Notes under the pieces: generated by a model | Databases searched by the model: none | What the model was told of the DNA's origin: nothing | Seen by the model: the letters and a program-made list of their open reading frames with translations, nothing else | Origin: Chloroflexia bacterium | GTDB lineage: Bacteria; Chloroflexota; Chloroflexia; Thermomicrobiales; UBA6265 | NCBI GenBank assembly: GCA_013698495.1 | Contig: JACCUV010000405.1 | Span: 1 to 5,652, forward strand | Length of the DNA stretch: 5,652 nucleotides | Direction of reading: 5' to 3' | Translations under genes and position numbers: made by a program | Part shown: positions 1-5,652 of the stretch, piece by piece | How positions within the stretch are numbered: position 1 is the stretch's first letter | How the letters are laid out: the number at the start of each line of letters is the position of its first letter

Positions 1-78
1 TTGAGGTGACGGCGTCGAGTACCTCAAAGTGCACGTGATACACTCAATGCGCCTGAGCGGGATCGGATCGGCACGGAT

Positions 79-82
79 GGAG
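79..82 (+). promoter_or_regulatory. Candidate ribosome binding site (GGAG) for the glycosyltransferase gene
   Basis: GGAG lies 10 bases before the TTG at 93. The last in-frame stop upstream is the TGA at 54-56, and no ATG or GTG occurs in this frame between that stop and the conserved SIVIPAYNE block. The ATG at 77-79 is in another frame. This site therefore favours TTG 93 as the start; TTG 102 is the next candidate. I see no convincing -35/-10 promoter in bases 1-78 and no recognisable gene end there. Confidence 0.45.
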
Positions 83-92
83 TTTTCAGCAC

Positions 93-893
93 TTGAATCA
101 CTTGCCACCTGCCGAATCTCTCGATCAACGCCACTTCTCTCATGCGCTCCCACACCTTTCCATCGTCATTCCGGCGTACAACGAATCCGAACGGATTGCC
201 CGTTGCCTCGACGATCTCATCGCCTGGACATCGAGCCGGGAGGATTCGATTGAGATCATCGTCGTCGACGACGGCAGCGGCGATAACACCGTCGAAATCG
301 CCGACCGCTTCGCCAGCTCGCATTCGACCATTCGAGTGCTCCAGGCGCCACATCTCGGCAAGGCAAACGCGGTTTTGACCGGTCTGGAGGCGTCCAAGGG
401 AAGCTTCGCGGGCTTCTGCGATGTCGATCTCGCCACACCTTTGACTACGTGGGATGACTGCCAGCGCGCTTTCCAGCAAGGCGCCGACGTCGCTATCGCC
501 TCCAGGCAAGGCTTGGGCGCGAATCGCATCGGCGAGCCATGGTACCGCCACGCCATGGGCCGAGCGTTCAATCGGCTGGTTCAACTCTTGCTACTACCGG
601 GTATTCAGGATACCCAGTGTGGGTTCAAGTTCTTTTCCCGGGACGCCCTGACCATCATCTTGCCCCGTTGCCGCCTCTATCGCGACGCCGAAGTCGTCTC
701 CCGACCCCGCGTCACCGCCTTCGATGTCGAGTTGCTCCACATCGCCCGGCGCCAAGGTCTCGAAATAGCCGTCATTCCAGTGACCTGGACACACGGTGAG
801 CACACCAAGGTCAATCCCCTGACCGATACGCTCCAGAACCTCCGCGACGTTTTCCAGGTCCGCTGGAACGGCTGGCGCGGCGCCTACGACTAG
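93..893 (+). CDS. Family 2 glycosyltransferase, dolichyl-phosphate glucose/mannose synthase-like (ALG5/DPM1 type)
   Basis: This is a complete 266-residue GT-A fold glycosyltransferase. In this family, enzymes move a sugar from a nucleotide sugar to a polyprenyl phosphate at the cytoplasmic membrane face, supplying lipid-linked sugars for envelope glycans or protein glycosylation. Seen in the sequence: SIVIPAYNE (residues 23-31), VVDDGSGDNT (57-66), the metal-binding DVD (110-112), and the ALG5-like run GEPWYR (147-152) followed by DTQCGFKFF (173-181) and AFDVELL. About 10 extra residues seem to lie between the QCGFK block and AFDVEL compared with the usual spacing, which I recall from Chloroflexota homologues. 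There is no transmembrane segment and no GtrA domain, so the protein is probably soluble or peripheral. The start is the non-ATG codon TTG at 93, with GGAG 10 bases upstream. It stands alone on the + strand and converges with mutL. Donor sugar and acceptor cannot be told from sequence. Confidence 0.9.
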   Translation: MNHLPPAESLDQRHFSHALPHLSIVIPAYNESERIARCLDDLIAWTSSREDSIEIIVVDDGSGDNTVEIADRFASSHSTIRVLQAPHLGKANAVLTGLEASKGSFAGFCDVDLATPLTTWDDCQRAFQQGADVAIASRQGLGANRIGEPWYRHAMGRAFNRLVQLLLLPGIQDTQCGFKFFSRDALTIILPRCRLYRDAEVVSRPRVTAFDVELLHIARRQGLEIAVIPVTWTHGEHTKVNPLTDTLQNLRDVFQVRWNGWRGAYD

Positions 894-934
894 CACTCAG
901 TTACGATCGATTCGCTGTGCTCGCAACACCCCGA

Positions 935-958
935 CCGTCATTCCGACAAAGGAGGAAT
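935..958. repeat. Intergenic repeat-like motif (CGTCATTCCGAC ... GAGGAATC type)
   Basis: The stretch contains CGTCATTCCGACAAAG followed by GAGGAATC, with ATTCC (940-944) and GGAAT (954-958) as inverted arms. Motifs built as 'GTCATTCCGxC...GGAATC' are a common kind of short interspersed bacterial repeat, and on the - strand this one reads as the SSFVGMT-type peptide often seen in spurious ORFs from such repeats. Only one copy is in the window, so calling it a repeat rests on recalled resemblance and not on copies seen here. Confidence 0.4.
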
Positions 959-966
959 CCCGGCCC

Positions 967-993
967 CGCTGGATACTGTAGCGGTATTCAGCG
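967..993. repeat. Strong inverted repeat / hairpin downstream of the glycosyltransferase
   Basis: Arms CGCTGGATAC (967-976) and GTATTCAGCG (984-993) pair over 10 bp, with one G-T wobble, around a 7-base loop. It sits 73 bases after the glycosyltransferase stop and 8 bases after the repeat-like motif. No T tract follows on either strand, so it is not a standard intrinsic terminator. It may stabilise the 3' end of the glycosyltransferase mRNA, help Rho-dependent ending, or be half of a composite interspersed repeat. Confidence 0.55.
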
Positions 994-1048
994 TGTGTCG
1001 ATTGTGGCGACTGAATCGTGCCATGCTCGGTGTGACGCTTTGGCAGGG

Positions 1049-1067
1049 CGGCAGACACGAGCTGCCG
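1049..1067. repeat. Small perfect inverted repeat
   Basis: CGGCAG (1049-1054) and CTGCCG (1062-1067) form a perfect 6-bp GC-rich stem with a 7-base loop. No T tract follows on either strand. Function unknown; such a stem can occur by chance in GC-rich DNA. Confidence 0.3.
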
Positions 1068-1369
1068 GAACCTCGAATGACGTTCACCGACCAATTTCGC
1101 AAGGGCGGACCCTGATCGAACTCCTCGAACTGGCGGACTTGAATCGACCCAGGTTGACACACACCGCTACTGGATCTTGTTGATTCTGTTCTCCGCCATT
1201 TGCCGCCCACGCAATCGTTGTGAATCACCCGGACTCATTGTCGCGATATGGACGGCCTTCATTCACCCTCTCAAAGCGTTCGCTCGTTGCAATTGCGAGG
1301 CATCGCCGACAATACCAGACCAAACTCGACTCCACCGCCGAACCCTCCGCAAGAATGAAAGAATTCCGC

Positions 1370-1398
1370 AAAAAAGAATCCCCGCAACCACGCGGAGA
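1370..1398 (-). terminator. Intrinsic terminator of the valS-mpg-mutL transcript
   Basis: Read on the - strand, TCTCCGC (1398-1392), the loop GTGGTT (1391-1386) and GCGGGGA (1385-1379) form a 7-bp stem with one T-G wobble. TTC follows, then an unbroken run of six T (1375-1370). This is the classic GC-stem-plus-U-tract layout, 90 bases beyond the mutL stop. On the + strand the same stem is followed by TTTTT only at 1405-1409, a weak partner, so it may also block read-through from the glycosyltransferase side. Confidence 0.7.
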
Positions 1399-1488
1399 AA
1401 TGAGTTTTTGTATTCTTGCATCTCAAAAAGGCACATCGTCATTTCCAGCAGATCGCCGCCTTTCGAACCTAACTCGGCGAATCCTGAA

Positions 1489-3222
1489 CTACCGTCTCGA
1501 AAATTGCCGCTCAAGTTCCGACTGCGACATGTGAAGCATCGTCGGTCGACCATGCCCGCACGCTCTTGGTTGCGCGGTGCGCTCAAGTTCAGCGACCAGC
1601 TCCCGCATTTCTTGCAGGGAAAGCGTCTGCCCGGCCCGGATCGAGGTGTGGCACGCCGCGCTGATCGCCACCGAGTCGAGCCACGAGTCGCCCACCCCGC
1701 CCTCGGCCAGTTCCTGCAGTATCAGGTGGATGCGTTCGCCAATGTCGATCCCGTGGACGATCGCCGGAATCTCCCGAATCGCCACCGATTGCTCGCCGAA
1801 CCGCTCGATCTCGAAGCCGATATTGCGCAACTCATCCATCGAGCGATCGAATGCCGCCATTTCGTCGGGCGAGAGCTCGACCACGCGCGGATCGAGCAGC
1901 GCCTGCCGATCTATCGACTGCGTTTGCATCTGCCCCAGTATCTTCTCGTATAACACTCGTTCGTGCGCCGCGTGCTGATCGATCATGAACAGACCCTCCG
2001 GACCCTCGGCAATGATGTATGTGCCGCCCACCTGACCCAGCACCCGCATCACCGGCACACCCGAGGGATAGGGCCGCACCGTCGGCGCCTCACCCTCCTC
2101 AGTTGGCTGCCGCGACGAACCGAAGTCCTGTTGGCCGACCCATGATCCGAACGTCCCCTGCGCGAGCGTTGCACCGCGCGGCTCCGGCGCGGTGAAATTC
2201 ACCTGTGGAATCACATCCTGGTCTTGCTGCGTCAACGCTTGGTGCGTTGCGCGCTGCACGGCCCGGCACACGGCCCGCTCGTCCACGAACTTGACCTCGG
2301 CCTTGGTCGGATGCACGTTGACGTCGACCAGAGCGGAATCGAGCGCGATCCTGACCATGCCAATCGGATGCCTGCCCACCATCAACAGGCTGTGAAAAGC
2401 CTCTTCCAGCGCATAGGTCAGGGCTCGGTGCTGAACCAACCGTCCGTTCACAAAAAAGAACAGGTTCTGGCGATGCGACCGGGTCACGCGCGGAGAGCTC
2501 ACCCAACCAGTGACAGCGATCCCTGGTACGGCGAATTCCGTGCCTTTGGAGTCGAGGACGAGCACTTCATCCACCAGCTCCGCGCCAAACACGCCGATGG
2601 CGGCATCGACATCGTTGCCCGTTCCTGGCGTCGAAACGGGCTTTCGCCCGTCCGATGTCAGCGTCCACCTGATGTCGCTGCGGTTGCACGCGTAGGCGCC
2701 GACCAGGCGAGAGATGTACGACGCCTCGGTCGACGTCTGACGCAGGAACTTGCGTCGCGCCGGGACATTGCCGAACAGGTCCCGAATGGTCACCGTCGTC
2801 CCGACCGGAGCGGCTTCCACATGCGCGGGGATCGTGACTCCATACTCGAGACCGATGGCTGCGCCGAAGGTCTCTCCCCTCGGCCCGGACCGAATCGCGA
2901 GGCTGGAGACTGCGCCGATGCTTGGAAGAGCCTCGCCTCGGAAACCCAGCGTCCCGAGATGCTCGAGGTCGTCGAAAACGGACAGCTTCGACGTGGCGTG
3001 GCGCAGGATTGCGACTTCGAGGTCGGATGAGGACATACCCATCCCATCGTCGGAGACCCGGATCAGGGTGCTTCCGCCGTCCTCGATGTCGATGCTGATT
3101 CGACTGGAGCCGGCGTCTATCGAATTTTCAATGAGTTCCTTGACCACGGATGACGGTCGTTCGACGACTTCGCCGGCCGCGATCTTCCCGATTGTTTCGT
3201 TGGTGAGCACCCGGATTGGCAT
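1489..3222 (-). CDS. mutL: DNA mismatch repair protein MutL (endonuclease-type)
   Basis: MutL links mismatch recognition by MutS to strand incision and removal. The protein has 577 residues. The N-terminal GHKL ATPase shows KELIENSIDAG (catalytic E29, N33), SDDGMG (D58) and GFRGEAL (93-99), followed by the transducer domain with VNVHPTKAEVKF (301-312), whose K307 matches the catalytic lysine of E. coli MutL. A proline/glycine-rich linker spans about 335-390. The C-terminal dimerisation domain carries DQHAAHERVLYE (415-426), an exact DQHA(X)2E(X)4E metal-binding endonuclease motif, then QALLDP (440-445) at the place of the beta-clamp-binding motif, ACHTS (523-527) and CGHGRP (555-560). The last departs from the usual CPHGRP but keeps the Cys and His. 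This implies self-nicking repair without MutH. The start is ATG, preceded by GAGAAG (3231-3226), a close and weak ribosome site. It is last in the operon, 36 bases after mpg. Confidence 0.98.
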   Translation of the reverse strand: MPIRVLTNETIGKIAAGEVVERPSSVVKELIENSIDAGSSRISIDIEDGGSTLIRVSDDGMGMSSSDLEVAILRHATSKLSVFDDLEHLGTLGFRGEALPSIGAVSSLAIRSGPRGETFGAAIGLEYGVTIPAHVEAAPVGTTVTIRDLFGNVPARRKFLRQTSTEASYISRLVGAYACNRSDIRWTLTSDGRKPVSTPGTGNDVDAAIGVFGAELVDEVLVLDSKGTEFAVPGIAVTGWVSSPRVTRSHRQNLFFFVNGRLVQHRALTYALEEAFHSLLMVGRHPIGMVRIALDSALVDVNVHPTKAEVKFVDERAVCRAVQRATHQALTQQDQDVIPQVNFTAPEPRGATLAQGTFGSWVGQQDFGSSRQPTEEGEAPTVRPYPSGVPVMRVLGQVGGTYIIAEGPEGLFMIDQHAAHERVLYEKILGQMQTQSIDRQALLDPRVVELSPDEMAAFDRSMDELRNIGFEIERFGEQSVAIREIPAIVHGIDIGERIHLILQELAEGGVGDSWLDSVAISAACHTSIRAGQTLSLQEMRELVAELERTAQPRACGHGRPTMLHMSQSELERQFSRR

Positions 3223-3246
3223 TGGCTTCTCAAGTGATCCTGTCTG

Positions 3247-3258
3247 TCGGATTTCCGA
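3247..3258. repeat. 12-base perfect palindrome between mpg and mutL
   Basis: TCGGATTTCCGA is a perfect inverted repeat directly abutting the mpg stop codon (TAA, 3261-3259), within the 36-base gap before mutL. At most it gives a 4-bp stem with a tetraloop, and no T tract follows, so it should not end transcription. It could be chance or a minor mRNA processing or stability element. Confidence 0.3.
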
Positions 3259-3924
3259 TTATCGTGCGGTGCATTCGGGTAAATCGGCGATGATCGCGTC
3301 GAGGTCGCCGGCGTGCACGATCTCGCCGCGACGGTGTTTCGACACACTTCGACTGGCGCCCTCGAAGAAACGCCAGCGTGCCTCGGTCCCCCGGCTGATC
3401 CCGATCCGCGGACTCGCTCTGACCTCCTCGGCCGGTGAACCGGGTTCTACCCGTACCCCGGACGCCTCATCCAATGGTTTTAGCGTATCAGACATTCTCG
3501 TGCCGATCCCCTGACTCAAGCACCCCGGCCCAACCAACAGCGGACTCGTCTTCGGGTCTCGACGCCCCTGCACCAGCACAAGACCTTCCGTTGGATCGTC
3601 GGCTGCACGCAGCAACACCGCGCCAAGACCTCCGCCAACATGGGCGACGATGTTGGTCATCGTGTGCATGCCGTAAGCAAACTGCATATACAGCACACCC
3701 GGATCGGATCGCAACGCTTCGAGTCCGGATCGGTACATCGTCGCGTGGGAAGCGCCATCCTCATCGCCACCGTAGGCCTCGACTTCCACGATCCGCGCCG
3801 CCACGCGGAAATTGTCGCGGTCGACCACGATGAACGCGCCTATCAGGTCGAACGCCACACGCACCGGATGACGTTTGAACCAGTCCCGGTCGAAGGGCCG
3901 CACGTCAGCGACGTCACCCGGCAA
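3259..3924 (-). CDS. mpg: 3-methyladenine DNA glycosylase, AAG/MPG family
   Basis: This monofunctional base-excision enzyme cuts the glycosidic bond of alkylated or deaminated purines such as 3-methyladenine and hypoxanthine. It has 221 residues from TTG 3924, near the usual bacterial length. VEVEAY (46-51) aligns with human AAG so that E49 is the water-activating Glu125, Y51 is Tyr127 and H60 (in GASH) is His136. YGMH (84-87) matches Tyr159 and the intercalating Tyr162, with His at the latter as is common in bacteria. AVLLRA (102-107) and VGPGCLSQGIG (131-141) are later family blocks. Residues 61-80 lack the usual GRTxRNxxMFGxPG pattern, so this is a divergent subfamily. Two starts are possible: TTG 3924, overlapping valS by 11 bases with little ribosome-site support, or GTG 3903 (214 residues), preceded 10 bases away by GGGTGA, which spans the valS stop. 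Either suggests translational coupling to valS. Confidence 0.92.
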   Translation of the reverse strand: MPGDVADVRPFDRDWFKRHPVRVAFDLIGAFIVVDRDNFRVAARIVEVEAYGGDEDGASHATMYRSGLEALRSDPGVLYMQFAYGMHTMTNIVAHVGGGLGAVLLRAADDPTEGLVLVQGRRDPKTSPLLVGPGCLSQGIGTRMSDTLKPLDEASGVRVEPGSPAEEVRASPRIGISRGTEARWRFFEGASRSVSKHRRGEIVHAGDLDAIIADLPECTAR

Positions 3925-5652
3925 GTTCGACCAGCCGACGCTCGATCACCGTTATCTGCTCGCTCGCCCGCGCCAGTCGCTCCCGCTGGACCGCGACCAC
4001 TGCTTCCGGCGCCCGCGCCACAAACGATTCGTTGCCCAACTGGGCCTCGGCGCGAGTGCGTTCCATGTTGGTCACCGCCAGTTCCTTCTCCAAACGTTCG
4101 CGTTCCGCCGCCAGGTCCACCAGGTCGGACAACGGCAGCGACGCGACTACCGCGCCAGCCAACACGGTCCGCGATTGCGGCAAATGGTCGGGCGCCCCGC
4201 GAGCGATCGTGAGTTGGTCGTCGGCAATCCGGGCGAGGAAGCCCAACGGCGCTCGCATCGCCTCGAACGAGTCCGCCAGGGCGCCCGGATAGACGTGAGC
4301 CGCAATCCACTTTGCGGGTTCAACCCCTGCTTCGGCCCGCGCATTGCGGATGCCGCGGACAAGTTCAATCAGCGAACCGAATGCCTGCTCGGCGTCGACA
4401 TCCCGCTCACCGGCCACCGGCCACGACGCGATCATGATGCTCTCGCCCAGGTGCGGGACCTGTTGCCAGAGCGCCTCGGTAATGAACGGCATGAAGGGGT
4501 GGAGCAGCCGCAGGCTGCGCTCGATCGCATATGCCAGCACCTGAGGCGCCTGTGAAGACTCGTTCCTGAGATCGACCTTGGCCACTTCGATGTACCAGTC
4601 GCACAGTTCCGACCAGATGAAATCGTTGATCTGGCGGCCCGCTTCGCCAAACTGGTAACTCTCGATCAACCGTGTTGACGACTGCGTCACGTCGTCGAGC
4701 CGGGACAGAATCCACCGATCGGCTAACGTCAACTCGCCAGACGGACGAACAGGCCCCTCAGCGTCGAGCCTGATCTCGGATTCGCCAATCGATCGTAGCG
4801 CGAACCGTGTCGCATTCCACAGCTTGTTGCCGAAGTTTCGACTCGCCTCCACCCGCTGCAGGCTCAAACGGCTGTCGTTCCCCGGCGAGGACTGGGTCAC
4901 CAGCGTGTACCTCAGGGCATCGGCGCCATACTCGCTGGTTACCTCAATCGGGTCGATCACATTGCCCTTGGTCTTGCTCATCTTGGCCCCTTCGACATCG
5001 CGCACGATGCCGTGAAGGTAAACCGTGTGAAACGGAACTTCGCCCATGAACTCCAACCCAAGGAAGACCATTCTCGCGACCCAGATAAACAAAATTTCGT
5101 ATCCGGTTTCCATGACCGATCCCGGATAGAATCGCTTGAGGTCTGGTGTCTCATCTGGCCAGCCCAATGTCGACATCGGCCAAAGCCCGGAGCTGAACCA
5201 GGTGTCCAGAACATCGGGATCCTGTTTGACTGCCCCGCCGCAAGACGGACAGGCTTCCAGACGCTCCTCGAGGCTGGCGTGCGCGTCGCCGCAGTCCTGG
5301 CAGTACCAGATCGGAATGCGGTGTCCCCACCATTGTTGCCGGGACACAGTCCAGTCGTGGATGTTTTCCAGCCAGTTGTCGTAAACGCCCTTGAATCGAT
5401 CGGGCACGAACGTCAGTCGGCCATCCTGGGCGGCCCGGTACGCGGGATCCGCCAGTTCCTTCATCCGCACGAACCACTGTTCGCTGACGAGCGGCTGGAC
5501 AACCGTCTCGCACCGATCGCAATGCCCGACACTGTGCGTATACGGTTCAACCGATATCAACCATCCTTCGGCGCCGGCGTTATCAATAACCGCTTGCCGA
5601 CCGGCCTCGATGTCCAGACCCTCGAACTCGCCCGCGTTGTCATTCAACGTCG
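3914..5652 (-). CDS. valS: Valyl-tRNA synthetase, C-terminal part (5' end outside the window)
   Basis: This class I synthetase joins valine to tRNA-Val in the cytoplasm. The open frame reaches the right edge without a stop; about 578 codons are visible of an expected 850-900, so the HIGH motif and most of the editing domain lie outside. Numbering from the TTG at 5647, which is internal and not the start: a CxxC knuckle (C43, C46), LVSEQWFVRM (53-62), VSRQQWWGHRIPIWYC (101-116), a zinc-ribbon-like pair (C116/C119, C133/C136), DTWFSSGLWP (148-157), and the KMSKS loop as KMSKTKGNVIDP (222-233). The anticodon-binding domain includes WSELCDWYIEVAK (345-357). A C-terminal coiled coil of the ValRS type runs from about 505 to 577. 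LVSEQWF and the C-terminal coiled coil separate it from IleRS. It is the first visible gene of the operon, and its TGA (3916-3914) sits inside the possible start region of mpg. A T-box or promoter, if any, would be outside the window. Confidence 0.97.
   Translation of the reverse strand, partial: TLNDNAGEFEGLDIEAGRQAVIDNAGAEGWLISVEPYTHSVGHCDRCETVVQPLVSEQWFVRMKELADPAYRAAQDGRLTFVPDRFKGVYDNWLENIHDWTVSRQQWWGHRIPIWYCQDCGDAHASLEERLEACPSCGGAVKQDPDVLDTWFSSGLWPMSTLGWPDETPDLKRFYPGSVMETGYEILFIWVARMVFLGLEFMGEVPFHTVYLHGIVRDVEGAKMSKTKGNVIDPIEVTSEYGADALRYTLVTQSSPGNDSRLSLQRVEASRNFGNKLWNATRFALRSIGESEIRLDAEGPVRPSGELTLADRWILSRLDDVTQSSTRLIESYQFGEAGRQINDFIWSELCDWYIEVAKVDLRNESSQAPQVLAYAIERSLRLLHPFMPFITEALWQQVPHLGESIMIASWPVAGERDVDAEQAFGSLIELVRGIRNARAEAGVEPAKWIAAHVYPGALADSFEAMRAPLGFLARIADDQLTIARGAPDHLPQSRTVLAGAVVASLPLSDLVDLAAERERLEKELAVTNMERTRAEAQLGNESFVARAPEAVVAVQRERLARASEQITVIERRLVELAG

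Larger units (their letters stand above)
894..1488. other. Convergent intergenic region, no recognisable protein gene
   Basis: These 595 bases lie between the stop codons of the glycosyltransferase (+) and mutL (-). Short open frames cross them on both strands, but none has a recognisable domain and the longer ones are extensions of frames antisense to mutL. I see no tRNA or rRNA. The left part holds a repeat-like motif and two inverted repeats (967-993, 1049-1067). The right part, about 1350-1440, is clearly richer in A and T than its surroundings and holds the intrinsic terminator of the - strand operon. A TTGACA at 1154-1159 has no acceptable -10 partner and no gene after it. Confidence 0.7.

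Noticed and set aside
1..92. Possible 3' end of an upstream gene or promoter for the glycosyltransferase
   Set aside because: All + strand frames hit stops within the first 38 bases or run on into the antisense/alternate frame; no consensus promoter pair found, so nothing firm can be called.
24..584. 186-codon open frame on the - strand opposite the glycosyltransferase
   Set aside because: Antisense to a gene with clear family motifs; no recognisable domain. Typical by-product of GC-rich codon use.
1100..1183. GRTLIELLELADL, similar to the type IV prepilin cleavage motif GFTLIELL
   Set aside because: No hydrophobic helix follows the motif, the frame ends within about 25 codons, and no ribosome site or pilin context is present; chance resemblance.
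1154..1188. TTGACA as a possible -35 promoter box in the intergenic gap
   Set aside because: No TATAAT-like sequence at 16-18 bases spacing and no + strand gene follows.
1281..1300. GCAATTGC palindrome flanked by CTCG/CGAG as a possible operator
   Set aside because: Stem is interrupted, it lies between two 3' gene ends with no promoter nearby, and short palindromes are expected by chance.
1177..1953. 258-codon + strand frame running from the intergenic gap into mutL
   Set aside because: Most of it is antisense to the conserved C-terminal domain of MutL; arginine/proline/histidine-rich translation without a domain.
2224..3030. 268-codon + strand frame within mutL
   Set aside because: Fully antisense to the MutL ATPase and transducer domains; no family resemblance.
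2750..3514. 254-codon + strand frame spanning the mutL/mpg junction
   Set aside because: Antisense to two well-supported genes; serine/arginine/proline-rich, no domain.
3875..4555. 226-codon + strand frame opposite the valS 3' end
   Set aside because: Antisense to the ValRS C-terminal domain; low-complexity translation.

Overview
The window carries four protein-coding genes, and all four belong to known families. On the + strand there is one complete gene for a family-2 glycosyltransferase resembling dolichyl-phosphate glucose/mannose synthases (93-893). On the - strand, read right to left, there is a compact cluster: the C-terminal two thirds of valyl-tRNA synthetase (valS, running off the right edge), a 3-methyladenine DNA glycosylase of the AAG/MPG family (3259-3924), and the mismatch-repair protein MutL (1489-3222).

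The two transcription units converge on a 595-base stretch (894-1488) that encodes no recognisable protein. It contains a motif resembling widespread intergenic repeats, a strong 10-bp hairpin (967-993), a smaller perfect hairpin (1049-1067), and a good intrinsic terminator for the valS-mpg-mutL transcript (1370-1398, - strand).

The - strand genes look like one operon. The valS stop and the earliest possible mpg start overlap, 36 bases separate mpg from mutL, and no terminator-like structure lies between them. Both genes downstream of valS protect the genome: the glycosylase removes alkylated purines, and MutL acts after mismatch recognition. MutL keeps the full GHKL ATPase and the DQHA(X)2E(X)4E metal-binding endonuclease motif, so it is a nicking-type MutL, as in bacteria that lack MutH/Dam-directed repair.

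The DNA is GC-rich and bacterial. The glycosyltransferase subtype, the nicking MutL, the ValRS signature (KMSKT) and the intergenic repeat style suggest a Chloroflexota-like bacterium. That is an impression from recalled family resemblance, not a demonstrated placement. I see no CRISPR, tRNA, rRNA, insertion sequence, phage gene or defence system, and nothing that supports a previously undescribed system. The points most worth a second look are the valS/mpg junction, two motif departures (MutL CGHGRP; the divergent AAG segment), and the hairpin-rich convergent intergenic region.
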